Positions 14,701 to 26,000 of a stretch of 64,000 bases of DNA are shown piece after piece (the first letter of the stretch is position 1; every line of letters begins with the position of its first letter). Below the pieces are notes generated by a model that was given only the letters and a program-made list of their open reading frames with translations, had not been told where the DNA came from and did no database searches. The stretch covers positions 299,089-363,088 of the forward strand of contig VXAY01004335.1 of the NCBI GenBank assembly GCA_013399855.1, written 5' to 3'. The DNA is from Oxyruncus cristatus. Taxonomy: Eukaryota; Chordata; Aves; Passeriformes; Cotingidae. The position numbers and the translations under genes are program-made.

Positions 14701-15953
14701 ATTCTTAATACACAGTGTATGAGTTAGAATTTTAACAAACAATAACTTTTGTTGGAGGCACCGACAGTTGAGTAAAATACTGAAACTTATTGTGAGGAAT
14801 AGACTCTGCAAAGATTAGAACTTACCAAGTGTGAGGAAAAAGAGTTGCATCTGCCATTTACCATTCAGAGGCTGTCATCATATACCAAAATCAGGTGTGA
14901 TGTATTTAATGTTAACAACTATAGTAGAAATGTGAAATTCACATATGTTAAAAATTAAACCATTGGAACACATTCATAGACTGATAACCTGGAAAACAAA
15001 ACAAAACAACAAAACCAAAAACAAACAAGTAAACAAACAAAAAAAAGAAAACCCAAACCCACAAATTCTAGTTTATTTTATAAAATGTGATAGCTGTTGG
15101 TTTAATCAATAAGTTAATATTTGAGATGAAAAACACAATACCAAGATGAAGAGGTATACACAGAAGCTGAGTTGGTTCTAGTCTATAATGAATCCTGCTG
15201 TCTCAATTTGAGTGGAGAAATTTAAAAATCAGACTCAGGTAGGGCACTTAGGTGACATGTGAATATATAAAGACCTAAAGTAGAAACTAGGCCAGTCAGG
15301 GAAAGCACAGGTCTCATATGTCAGAAATGGGTGTTCTGAAATGTTTGTCAAAATATCTTCACTTTTATATTTTCCTAGTTTGTCATCTAAGAAGGATAAT
15401 TTTTATTGATACAGTACTGCATCTGACAGATTTTTTTTTCCATTGTTGTATGGCTTTTTGGAGAGGGAGTGGAATTATGAAATGTCTATGATATTTAAAG
15501 TGATTAGAGCCTTAGGGCTACAAAGGCATTTACAAACAATGAAAGGCACTTTTTTGTGCAGTGCCACAAAATATGTCCTTCCTTCAGAAAGAAAACTAGA
15601 TATGTGCAAGGTCTTCATATCTCATTACTGTACGTGTACATTACTACTTTTTACAATAAATAAAGAAACTGATAAGCACATGCATGCGAATCAGAAACTC
15701 AAGACCTCCACCACGCTCCTTTTGAAAACCAATTTTATTCCAAACAATAAAGAATATAGGCTATATATACTAACAATATAGGCTATGTATTTTCACAATG
15801 TAAAAGATAGTTCTGAAGAATGAGGCATATTCAAAAGTGAAATTTTTGCATATTTTCTTTGCTACTGAAAGATAAATATGTAATGTGAGAAGGGGAAAGT
15901 GAACAAAAAGAGCACAAAACATTATGGTGTGATTCTTGGGCCTGTCTTGCATA
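11766..15953. other. AT-rich non-coding DNA, no gene recognised
   Basis: No supported gene. It contains an A-rich, AAAC-type low-complexity stretch at about 14995-15060 and several poly-T or poly-A runs. Nothing else stands out by eye. Confidence 0.55.
14995..15060. repeat. A-rich (AAAAC)n/(AAAC)n low-complexity tract
   Basis: Purine-rich stretch dominated by AAAAC and AAAC units. It could be the decayed tail of an old retroposon, but no element body is visible before it. Confidence 0.7.
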
Positions 15954-16026
15954 TGACCAGGAGCTGGACTCAATGATCCTGGTGAGTCTCTTCCAACTAA
16001 GCATATTGTATGATTCTATTATTCTG
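15954..16026 (+). mobile_element. CR1 3'-end fragment
   Basis: Only the last ~70 bases of a CR1 copy survive: 'ggagctggactcaatgatcc' with 'tcttccaacta', then the tail-like 'tatgattctattattct'. Such very short 3' stubs are the common product of aborted CR1 reverse transcription in birds. Orientation is plus, because the tail is at the right-hand end. Confidence 0.8.
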
Positions 16027-16143
16027 AAAAGGAATTACAATAGTGTACTAATTTTCCTTCCAGAGGTATTTGATGCTGCTCTTAGTTGAAAAAGATGATG
16101 AATCTTGAAACTGACAGTCTCAGACACAATTGTTATTATTAGG

Positions 16144-16165
16144 GGGGTGGTGGTGGTGGTGGTTA

Positions 16166-16247
<82 letters not shown>

Positions 16248-16273
16248 CATTATTATCATTATTATTATTATTA
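16144..16273. repeat. Compound microsatellite (TGG)n then (ATT)n
   Basis: About six GGT/TGG units run directly into about 35 ATT units, with a few ATC interruptions near the left and right ends. Open frames of poly-Val/Ile across it are a repeat artefact. Its length suggests it is likely to be polymorphic. Confidence 0.97.
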
Positions 16274-17099
16274 ACCATTACCTGGCATGGCTAGATGCTG
16301 AAATTTTTTCAGTCTTTTTGAAGTGTCATTAAAGGCCACCAGTTTTTACACAGGTACCCATGAAGAGTGATCCCAGAGAACAGAATCTATATTATTTTCT
16401 CCAGATCACATTTTAGATTTTTTTCCCCTTCTTACAGAGTGTCAGGTACCTAATTTCATAAAGAATGTCAACAATATATTTTCATTTTGATAAATGCTTG
16501 CAGTAGGTAAGCTGTATATACCTTGGCTGCTGAGTTTGCACAAATCAGAAAGCTTTAAATCAGAAGGCAACAGAGCAGCAAGGATATGTGTATAGAATAA
16601 TGAGAAAGGGAGGAAAATTATGAATAGATGTCTATTATCACTGTTTTATTCTGATATGTGAAAATATTGAAGGATATTGAGAAAATCTGATATGATGTAG
16701 TAACTTTCCTATTTTATAAAGTTATTTAAATACATCTACCAAATATAAGTATATTAGAATATTAGGAGTTAATATTTGTAGAGTGTAAAGAAAAGAATGG
16801 GGATACAATACTTTACAGAAAACAAAAATATTTTCCAAATGTTAATGGTATAAAAATACAAATCTATACTTTGTAGTTATTTGAAATACAGAAATTTCAG
16901 CAGATTGATAAGTTAGTATGTTATAAAGCAACGACTTTTCATGAGACTGCAAAATGAGTTAATAGCAGTTTAATCCAGAGAAGTCAGAAGAAGTTCAAAA
17001 ATCTCTCAGGAGAATAATTTGATTGAAAGAATGATGGTCTCTTGATCCTGCAAACTCAGTATGTGGGAAAGCTAAACTGGAGAGCATTAAAATGTGATT

Positions 17100-17153
17100 T
17101 TTTTTTTTTTCAATTTCATATATATATATACACGTATATATATATATATAAAA
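17100..17153. repeat. Poly-T plus (TA)n tract
   Basis: A run of T is followed by 'caatttca' and then alternating TA interrupted by 'cacg'. It is simple repeat DNA with no coding content. Confidence 0.9.
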
Positions 17154-17595
17154 TATCTAGTGATTTTCAAGTTTAGACAAGTTAAGGCCCAAGTAACTAC
17201 TATTTCATTTTTTAATACTTAGCTTTAAGTTTTTTCTAGAAGAGAAAAGGAAATTAGACAAGAGTTCACACATATCTTTAACTGTATCAATGTAAACTGG
17301 GACTAGACTATGCCCTTTGCCACAGAGACCAGCACCCCACGTTCTGAGTAGAAGCTATGATATGGATAAAGCAGGGGCATGAAACTCTGGAGGATGAGAT
17401 GACATTGCATCACCGTGATGATATCTGCAGGGAAAAAGAGCATTTGGTCAGAGTTCCTCTGCATATTGATGATGGCATGTTGGTCTGCACTTTGTAAGGA
17501 AAGCTTCTTGTTATTCATATGCCTGATAGATGAAACAAATATTTTACCATGCTTTTATCAGTAGTTGCAACATGCAGAGCTGACATTTTATATAG

Positions 17596-17627
17596 CATGA
17601 GATATGCTATAACTAGCATATCTCATG
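17596..17627. repeat. Perfect inverted repeat, 14-bp arms, 4-nt loop
   Basis: The left arm 17596-17609 reads 'catgagatatgcta'. The right arm 17614-17627 is its exact reverse complement, and the loop is 'taac'. The arms are AT-rich, so the stem is only moderately stable. No T tract or promoter-like element lies next to it, so no function is assigned. Confidence 0.95.
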
Positions 17628-18667
17628 GCTAAAAACTAGCTCTTGCACTTGCAAGTAATGTTTGCTGTCTTTTAGACTTAATACAGCAAATTAAATGGGT
17701 CTTTGTAAAGTAGCTTCCTTTTTATTGTCCTCTATTCATGCACCAGCAAAGTTTAGTTCTGTGGTAGCTGCAGGGCAGGTCCCTGAGCGTGGCTCTTGCA
17801 GAAGAATTGAAAACAAGCAAATTCCTTGGCCACAATGCTGAGTGCCTTTGATCATAGTCAGGCTGACCTGTGCCACTAACACTGCCAAACAGGAGAAGAA
17901 ACTCCCCTTTCTCTCTCTGTTTCCTGCATTGCTTTTCATTCCTACAGTTGCAGGGAGAGCAGAGCTTGGGGGAGTAGGTCAGTGGAGCTTATGATATCCT
18001 GCGTTTTTAAAGCATACCCAGGTTATGTTAAAAAAAATGCACATGATGGAGCATATCTGTCAACCTCAAATGTACTCACATGCTTTCAGACATTTTGAGT
18101 GCATGTGAAATGAACACAGGGCTGTTTCTAATTGGCCAAACAAGTAAATACAAAAATCCAGCTAACACGTACTGACACTGTTTATGGCTGGTATGTCACA
18201 CATCATTGTTTTTACCTCTCAGTCCCATGGACCTAAGACACAAACAGTAATTTTTTGTGTTCTTTCTCACTTCAAAGTGCCGGCAAGAATGTGCCAGACT
18301 AATGCTTTACAGAAATAATTTGAAGTTTGGTATCATTCAAGATGTAAACAGTGTTGAAGCCTGATGGAATAGTGCTAGAACACTCTTGGGGAAGCCCATT
18401 ATGGTGCTGCATCACTAGTATTGCCTTTTGGAAGAAGGAGCTACTGTCATGACAACAATCATTCTTAAGTTTTGTTATGAAGACACACCTTTGAGGTGAT
18501 ATAAACAAGATCCTTGGAGGAAAAAAATTTACTAGCTCCAAATCCTTGGAGCTAGCATCCAGTGCCCAAGCTGGCCTCAGTGTCCTTTTTAATTTTTTTT
18601 TTATTTTATTGTTTATTTAGATAAATAAATGTATACATAAGTTCCATTTGTTGTACTTAAGAATATA

Positions 18668-18714
18668 ATTCTACTACTGATACTGATTTTGATTTTGATT
18701 CTACTACTGATACT
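18668..18714. repeat. Short direct repeat, 17 bp x 2
   Basis: The 17-mer starting 'attctactactgata' occurs at 18668-18684 and again at 18698-18714. The 13 bases between them are a 'gattttgatttt' type slip product. This is a small local duplication. Confidence 0.9.
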
Positions 18715-19545
18715 CCTTGATGCAGGCTGTGACTTCCAGGAACTGTATAGAAGTTTTAGAATCTCTGGACATGTAAGTTGTAAAATGTTTCAAATTCCAC
18801 ACAGAATTTGGAATGAAATTAATTTTACCAGAGCAAATCTGCATAATTCCACTGACTACACTATCTGAAGAGTTGTTGTGTCACCATAGGGAACACTAAG
18901 AATCAAGGAGTTAGTATTGCATTTTTAGTTTAAACTTAAATTTAGGATTGATCTTTAAACTCCTAGAGCTACAGTGAACTGAAGAGTTGAGTGGATGTTT
19001 TCGAGTGAGATACATAGTGTTTTGTGATAGTAGATTCCTAAAAATCTCGAAGGCTAAAACTAGACCAGCAGGAAACATCAGATAGTTTTCTGGTTTGAGA
19101 ATCTGCTTTTCAGTATTCTAGTATATCTTAACTTCCCCTTTTTATATTTAACTCACCTTCTTGAAAAGTCTCCTCATAGAAACTGGTATTTATATCTAGT
19201 GTTTAACTCATTTAAATGAAGGGAGAAGGACTAACACTTTTGTGTCTGCCAAACTGGGCATTTGAGCACTTGCATAAAAGTGTAACCTCTGCAAAGTCAT
19301 CTTTAGCAGTAGCAGATTCATGCTGATTCAGTGATCCATGCAAAAGTCATAAAGGTCTAAAAGGGCTCCCTGGTACTACAATACAAAAAAAAGTGCCCTT
19401 ATCCTTTAGGAATAACACTCCTCAACCCACAGCTGACAGAATGAGGGTCTTGTCCTGATAGTACCCTACCCAAAAAAAAATCAGATAACTGCTTCTTTTC
19501 ATTCTCTGCATTATCAGTGGAATTTATACCATGTCCAAGCATATT

Positions 19546-20300
19546 TATTGACCACTTAGTATGGGGGTTGCAGTCAGTTTGTGATGTTTACTCTCTGCAC
19601 TTCTTTTCTCCTCACAGTCTTCCTCTGCTCCAGTGTGGGTCTTTCTCACAATATGCAGTCCTTCAACAACTGCTCCCACACAGGTCCTTTCCACAGGATG
19701 CAGTCCTTCAGAAACAGACTGCTCCAGTGTGGGACCTCTATGGGCCACAAACCCTGCCTGAAAAATCTAGTGCTGCATGAGCTCTTCTCTCCAAGAGCCG
19801 TAACTCTTGCCAGGAGCCTGATCTGGCATGGGCTCTCCATGGGACATGGTTTCCTTCAGAGCACATCCACCTGCTCTGATATGGGGTCCTCCAGGGCTAC
19901 AGGTGGATCTATGCTCCACTGTGGACCTCCATGGGCTGTAGGGGACAACCTGCTTCACCATAGTCTTCACTACAGGTTGCAGGGGAATCTCTGCTGGAGT
20001 ACCTCCTCCCCCTCCTTCTTCAATGACCTTCATGTCTGTGGGACTGTTTCTTTCACATTTTCCTCACCTCTTTCTCTCTCACAGCTGCTGTACAGCATTT
20101 TTTACCCTTTCTTAAATATGGTTTCACAGAGGTGCCACTAGCATGCCTGAGGAGATCAGTTTTGGGCAGCAGGAGACCATTTTTGGATCCAGCCAGTAAT
20201 GTCGCTGTCTGACATAGGGGCAACTCCTGATCTCTTCCCACAGAGCCGCTCCTCCAGCACCCCCACTACCAAAACCATGCCGTGTAAACCAAACATGCAC
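19546..20300 (+). mobile_element. Bird dispersed repeat, probably LTR-retrotransposon derived
   Basis: A GC-richer block in AT-rich surroundings. It carries phrases I recall from a high-copy repeat in songbird genomes: 'ctgctccagtgtgggac', 'gatatggggtcctccagggc', 'atgggctgta' with 'ggggacaacctgcttcacca', 'cctcctccccctccttcttc', and near its end 'ctaccaaaaccatgcc'. The left part is built from decayed units in which 'atgcagtccttca' recurs 45 bp apart (19653 and 19698). Many sites read TG or CA where I expect CG, which fits old methylated DNA. A 186-codon frame (19581-20141) crosses it, but I know of no real protein for it. I infer the LTR/ERV class from memory; family name and limits are uncertain. 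Confidence 0.6.
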
Positions 20301-22445
20301 ACGTGAGAGAGAGAAGAAAAAATGTATTGTAATGTTAATAGAGCATATAAATCATTTTGTTAATGTGATTTCAAGTACAGGCTGATGCTATTCAACTAAT
20401 GAGTTCAATTCAGTTCTATTTTTTTTACACAGTCTTAACACTATAAAATTATTTCTTTCCTGTCAGTCTTACTCTCATAACTTATTATTGTACTTGCGTT
20501 TGCTACATTATGAATTGTTCCCATGGCTGTAAAAGTAAGATATTTCATTCACTTTGACTACAGTTTTTTTCCATTAAAATTGAATCACTTACTTTTATTG
20601 TTGAAGGACGGCAAAATTAAACTGCATTATGAAAATGCAATATCATACTCTGTGTGTTATTGGTTCATATCTCTTTGATTTTTAGCCACTGCTGGATAAC
20701 AATTACATGATAGAACTTTCCATTGACAGCAGTGTTTATTAACCTTTGAGAAATATTTTTATCCCCTGAGATTCCAAATGTTTGATAGCAACATTTCTGT
20801 GGTTTTAATTTAGTCTATTTTTAAAAGAGCTGAGTTTGCAACAGTGGTCAGATGTAGTAGACTTAAAGTAATTTTCTGTTTTATTTACACCTCCTCTTTC
20901 AGCTTTAATATGCTGGTTTAGCACTGAGAAAGACGAAATCTTGTGTGACAGCCCGATAATTTAAGTTTCATTACATGTCTGACCCTTTTTAGGCCCGTAT
21001 CAATTGAAACACTGCAGTTCATACTGGTACAAAAGGAGAAAGGCAGCTATGCATATACGTCTTTGAGTTAAACTGAAAATCAAGTGTCCTCAAGACAGAT
21101 TTTACACACCTGGTTTAGAAACTGTGTATATCTGATAATCTACCTGTACGTCCAATACGTGTTCAGAGTGCTGGGCCCATAAGTTAATACAAGTGAATAA
21201 ACTAACTTTGGGAGGTATCAACTTCAACAGAAGTCACAAAACTACTGTAAGTCACCATAGGTGTCACATATTTGCAGCCAAAGAGATGAAAAATGTGAAA
21301 TGATTTGACCAAATATAATCTTACAAGTATTGTATTTTGCTCACCAAAAGTCACTCAATTTACATAAATGGTTTAATAGGAAATATAATTAGTTTAATGG
21401 TGTTTTATGGCTATAAGCATGATTTTCAGTCCTCTGCAGAGTTAAGTAAAGGTGGACAGAGATATTGTACATCCTAATATTACTAATTATTATAACTTAA
21501 TTTATGAACTGTGCTCCTTTTCTTAGACATTAGGCATCGTGAACCTGTCTGTAGTCTGACAAAAGACTTTAAAAAAGCTTGTCATTCTCTTTCTTATTTT
21601 TAGGTGACTTAGAACATTTAAATTCCAATACTTCTTAACTTCCATTGCAAAATCTGAGCCTCTTAATCAGTGTGTCAATACACTTAGCATTTTATGAAAT
21701 TCACATTATATTCTGGTTTTACTCCATAAGTCTCAGGAATCACTTCTGGGATGGAGGGGGCCAACATCAGAAAAATCTCCTTGTTTGTCTTAAAGTATCA
21801 CGGATCAACATCAGTGATGCATCGGGAAAATCTCAGAGCAAGCAGAGTGTGGGCAATTATCATTCTTCAGCTTTCTCTGACAAGTCAACATTAGTAGCTC
21901 CCCATGGTCTAGTAGAGCGAGAAAGGATCTCATGGGCTGTGGGTGGACCACATGATGAAAAACCAACTAGTAATTTATGAAGATAACTTGAAAGAACATA
22001 ATCTCAAATGTCTAATTCTTCTCAAGGCATTTCATAAGCAACAAAAAGGAGAAATATCTCATGCTCCTTCCCAGTCTCTTTCTATGTCTGGGTAAAACTA
22101 GTTTACAAATTAACTTTCTGGTTATATTAAAAAGGATGGAATATACACTTATCAAAATATAATAGCACTCCTGTGACAGCTCATTCACTCATTTGAAACA
22201 CATACTGGTCCTATTCTTCTGTTAAGAATGAAAGGTGTCTCTGCAGCTCCAATGTTACAGAAAGAGTACTGTCTAAAAAACAAAAAAAATATTTTTCTCT
22301 CAAGAAAAAAGTTCTTTGCCCTTTTCAAAATTTCTTGTTGCATACATACATTTCCCTTTATAGTAGGGAGTGTATATAATAATAAATTTAATCTATCCAT
22401 TTTGTGAAAGTAGGGTATTTTATCCAGACTTCATATGATGTAGTC
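20301..22445. other. AT-rich non-coding DNA, no gene recognised
   Basis: No gene, transposon or notable repeat seen. The largest open frame (21645-21980 plus, 111 codons) has no recognisable motif. Confidence 0.55.
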
Positions 22446-22463
22446 AAAAAAAAAAAAAAAAAA
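22446..22463. repeat. Poly-A run (18 A)
   Basis: A pure A18 run on the plus strand, 77 bp before the long pyrimidine array. It could pair with that T-rich strand, or be an old retroposon tail, but no element body precedes it. Confidence 0.9.
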
Positions 22464-22540
22464 TTTAATTTGATCTACAATAAAACCAAGAGGGAAAAGG
22501 TAAGGGTGAAATTTCTGTTCTGTTTTTAAGTACCAGACAT

Positions 22541-22733
22541 TTTTTCTTTTTTTTTCCTTTTTTTTTTTTTTTCTTTTTTTTTCCTTTTTTTTTTTTTTTC
22601 TTTTTTTTTCCTTTTTTTTTTTTTTTCTTTTTTTTTCCTTTTTTTTTTTTTTTCTTTTTTTTTCCTTTTTTTTTTTTTTTCTTTTTTTTTCCTTTTTTTT
22701 TTTTTTTCTTTTTTTTTCCTTTTTTTTTTTTTT
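22541..22733. repeat. Perfect 27-bp pyrimidine minisatellite, 7 copies
   Basis: The plus strand is uninterrupted T and C for 193 bases. Within it a single C recurs at 22546, 22573, 22600, 22627, 22654, 22681 and 22708. A CC pair recurs ten bases after each, at 22556, 22583, 22610, 22637, 22664, 22691 and 22718. The unit is therefore 27 bp in seven copies with no visible mismatch. Because 27 is a multiple of three, the minus strand gives long Lys/Glu/Arg open frames; these are artefacts. The lack of divergence means either very recent expansion or collapse/extension by the assembler. Confidence 0.97.
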
Positions 22734-22753
22734 AATAATGGCTGTAATATCTG

Positions 22754-23053
22754 TGACTTGATGAAGTCTGAGCAATCCTTATTTTCCAATTTAAGTGGCT
22801 AGATAAGAGAATTTTTCTCATATACATATATAACTTTATAGACTGGAGGTTTAGTAGCACAGAGCAAGGGAGAAGGAAAAGGGAGAAGGAAAAGGGAGAA
22901 TACAAAGAANTGACTTGATGAAGTCTGAGCAATCCTTATTTTCCAATTTAAGTGGCTAGATAAGAGAATTTTTCTCATATACATATATAACTTTATAGAC
23001 TGGAGGTTTAGTAGCACAGAGCAAGGGAGAAGGAAAAGGGAGAATACAAAGAA
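22754..23053. repeat. Direct duplication flanking a single N (likely unmerged contig overlap)
   Basis: The block 22754-22909 is repeated at 22911-23053, with one N (22910) exactly between them. The copies appear identical except that the first has one extra 13-bp unit 'agaaggaaaaggg'. A real duplication would not normally be separated by an unresolved base, so this looks like two contig ends that overlap in reality but were not merged because of the 13-bp indel. The indel could be an allelic difference or a sequencing slip next to the neighbouring pyrimidine array. Confidence 0.95.
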
Positions 23054-26000
23054 AAGAATAGATCATGAGGGGACTGTGTAACTGAAAAGTTAATGATGGA
23101 ATTAGAGGCTTTTGAAAAACCTACTTGACACCTTGCAGGAGACCACATTGTATCCAAAAACTGAAGAGAAGAAAATGGAAAACAAGGCAATGTGACTGGA
23201 GATATGACTAATCAGTGACCTAAACGATGTAGTAATTTTCAATCTCAGCTGTGTATTGACAAATTTGTAATTTTTCCAGTTATGTTACCACCATTTGTTG
23301 AGTCTTTCATCTAGCAATCCCAATTTGGATGTGACTTGATTCTTGAACTGTTTGCAGTGGTTTTGCAGTCACAATGACCATACTTTATTTAAAAAAACAT
23401 TAAGTGAAAAAGAGATGAATGGGATCTGAGGAGAACATGTAGAATCCTTTTTTTTATTTTCTTTGGAGGTAAGAAGTGAAATAAAACTAGAAGATAATAG
23501 GAACAGGTGTTCTTTTTAAGCATTTTGAGACATCTTAAATTTAAAGGTAAGTGATATAAATTATATATTATTTTAAAGTCATAGATAGGAGTTCAATATA
23601 AATTACTATAAATTTGCTAATAAAACTAAATATATAATTACATTCCTAAACTACTGAAAACATGAGATGATTTTATCTGTATCTACTGATAGGGGGTTCC
23701 CCTTACCCCAACATTCCTGGAGGTTTTCAAAAGGTCAAAGTAAGTTAGAAAACAACAGCAGAAGCAAAACAATAATAAATAATTATCTAATGACTTCATA
23801 TCTGCTCTCTGAAAATGTTACTGAGAAGGATGTTTTTCTAGAGAAAATATTAACTCCTTTCATGTTGAAAGGTATCATCACCTGGCACCAGTTTACATTT
23901 ATCCTGTGATTCAAATTAACATCCAGGAAAAAAAAAATACTCTGAGCACTGATTGATTAACTAAAGTAGTGGAAAATTATAACAATATAAGCTATTTTGT
24001 TAAATCTACTCCTTCTGATATGATTTACCACAGTAATGACGACTTAACCCTAGTGAAATATTTTAAAAGTTAGAATACACAATGTCATCCTGATAATCAA
24101 TGCTTTTCTGATGGTGGGTTACCTATTTTCATTCATAATAAAATAAAAATTACTAGAGATGAGTATTGCTATAAAACAAATTGGGTGATTTCATGCTTCC
24201 AGAAAAACAGCACTTTTTGGAACCATTTTTTTTTTTCTAAATGGGAATCCATTATGAACTTCAGTAAAAAGGTGATAGATATCAAGCTGCCCTTAGAACT
24301 TCTTAAGAACACTTGCAGGCTACTCTCTATATGAGCTGAATCATCAGATCACAGTTCATTTCAGTTCATCATACTAACCGGTGAATTTTGTGCTGATGGG
24401 TTATTTTTAATGGACAAGAGAGCTGTAGTCAGCTATCTGTCCTTTAATTCTGAATATTTTCATTCATGTTAGTTCTTCTGAATTAAAAAATAACAAAAAA
24501 AAATATTGAGAAATCTCAAAATAAGCTGCAGTTAGTTTGTTATTGTGGACATGTCCTGAAATGAACTTTCTCACAGCAAAACTCATATTTTAATGAAAAA
24601 TTTAATCTGTGCTAATTCACTGAGCGGAAAGCTAAAAGTAATTATCTACTGATTATTACAGCAGTAGCTGGCACATGTATAGACACAAGAATGGCAGTGC
24701 TTCCATTATAAGCCCTGTTATTCTAGGTTCTAAAAATTTACAGACTTTTGAAACTTGGCACAACAATTAGAAGATTAGAAGGAACCTCTCTGAAAGGAAA
24801 TTTTGGTGTCCAGCCATTTGCAGATTATATAGTTGAAGTAGAAGAATAGTTGTCTACTTGAACACGTACTATTCAGGCTTTTCAGTTCAGAAGGACTTCA
24901 TTGAAAATAATGACATTTACCTTGCACTCAAGACACCAGCTCCATTTTGTCTGGCCCTCTCACCTTGGAACCTGACAATGTGTGACCTCTTGGTGGTAAC
25001 TGTTTCTCTCCTCTATTTATTTTTTTACTCCTTTGTTCTTCTCTCTTTTCTTCCTTTCCTCTTGTCTTTCTCTTGTGGATAACTTAAAACCAATTGCGTG
25101 GTATTTCACTTGAATTGTGGTATTTCACTTAAGTTGTGGGTTAATGTTTGCTGCGTGGAAAGGAGGTTGTAAAACCCTTGAAAGGGTATAGAGGCAGAGT
25201 TCTTATTGCTGTTTGGAAGTAGGCAGGGGAGTCCTTTTGTTCCAAGTAGCCTGCTATTAAGTGTAATGCTTTTGTGGAGTCTTTTCCTTGGTTGTATGTT
25301 GCTCCTGTAGACCTTTTGCCAAAACACCCATTTTCTCACTAAATTAAAAGAAACTCTATTAGAGAAAAGTGTGTAGCTTTTTCTCCAGATGCGAATTCAA
25401 GGTATCAAAGAACCAAAGGCTTTGCAAGAGTTCATGCGGGCGAAATCTCTTGGAGTCTTAAATAAAGGGAAACGACCAGCAAAGTATGAGGCTTCGGGAC
25501 TGGGGTGTTAACACTATGGAGATATTCTCAGTTTGTAAAATCTATCAGTCCAGTTCCATAGAAGGACTGAAAAATGTTGTACACTTCTAAAAACCTAAAT
25601 TAATAGATAATAAGCCAATTAAAACCTACATTAAACTTTTTACAAATTCATCTGGTTGGGAAAGCTCTTTCTGCCTCTTTCACCTCATGCTTACAATAAG
25701 TGTTAGGAGAGAAAGGACAAATAGGCTTGTTATCAGAGCCACACTAAGATTAGAATGACACACCAACTGCAAAAGGTATAGAAATGGTACCAGCCAAGTG
25801 TCAAATCTGCAGCCAACTATATTGTTACCAAATATATTGAAATTATTGTTCACTGACCTATTCCCTCTTTGAAAGTTAATCCGTGAGGAAAAATCCCACC
25901 CGAAAAAGCAAAACCACATTCCAAGGAGCTAAAGCTGACAAAGAGCTAAGCCATATTAAGGTCATGGTGTCTTGGAACCAGAACAGCAAGTTATGCCTCA

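Larger units (their letters stand above)
16274..19545. other. AT-rich non-coding DNA, no gene recognised
   Basis: No supported gene. It contains a TA dinucleotide run at about 17118-17151, the hairpin at 17596-17627 and a small direct repeat at 18668-18714, each listed separately. A somewhat GC-richer stretch at 17720-17960 has no identifiable content. Confidence 0.55.

Noticed and set aside
16035..16332. Poly-isoleucine/valine open frames on both strands
   Set aside because: Pure products of the (ATT)n and (TGG)n microsatellite.
22431..22789. Long Lys/Glu/Arg open frames on the minus strand
   Set aside because: They are the translation of the 27-bp (9-codon) pyrimidine repeat; two frames are open at once with the same low-complexity composition.
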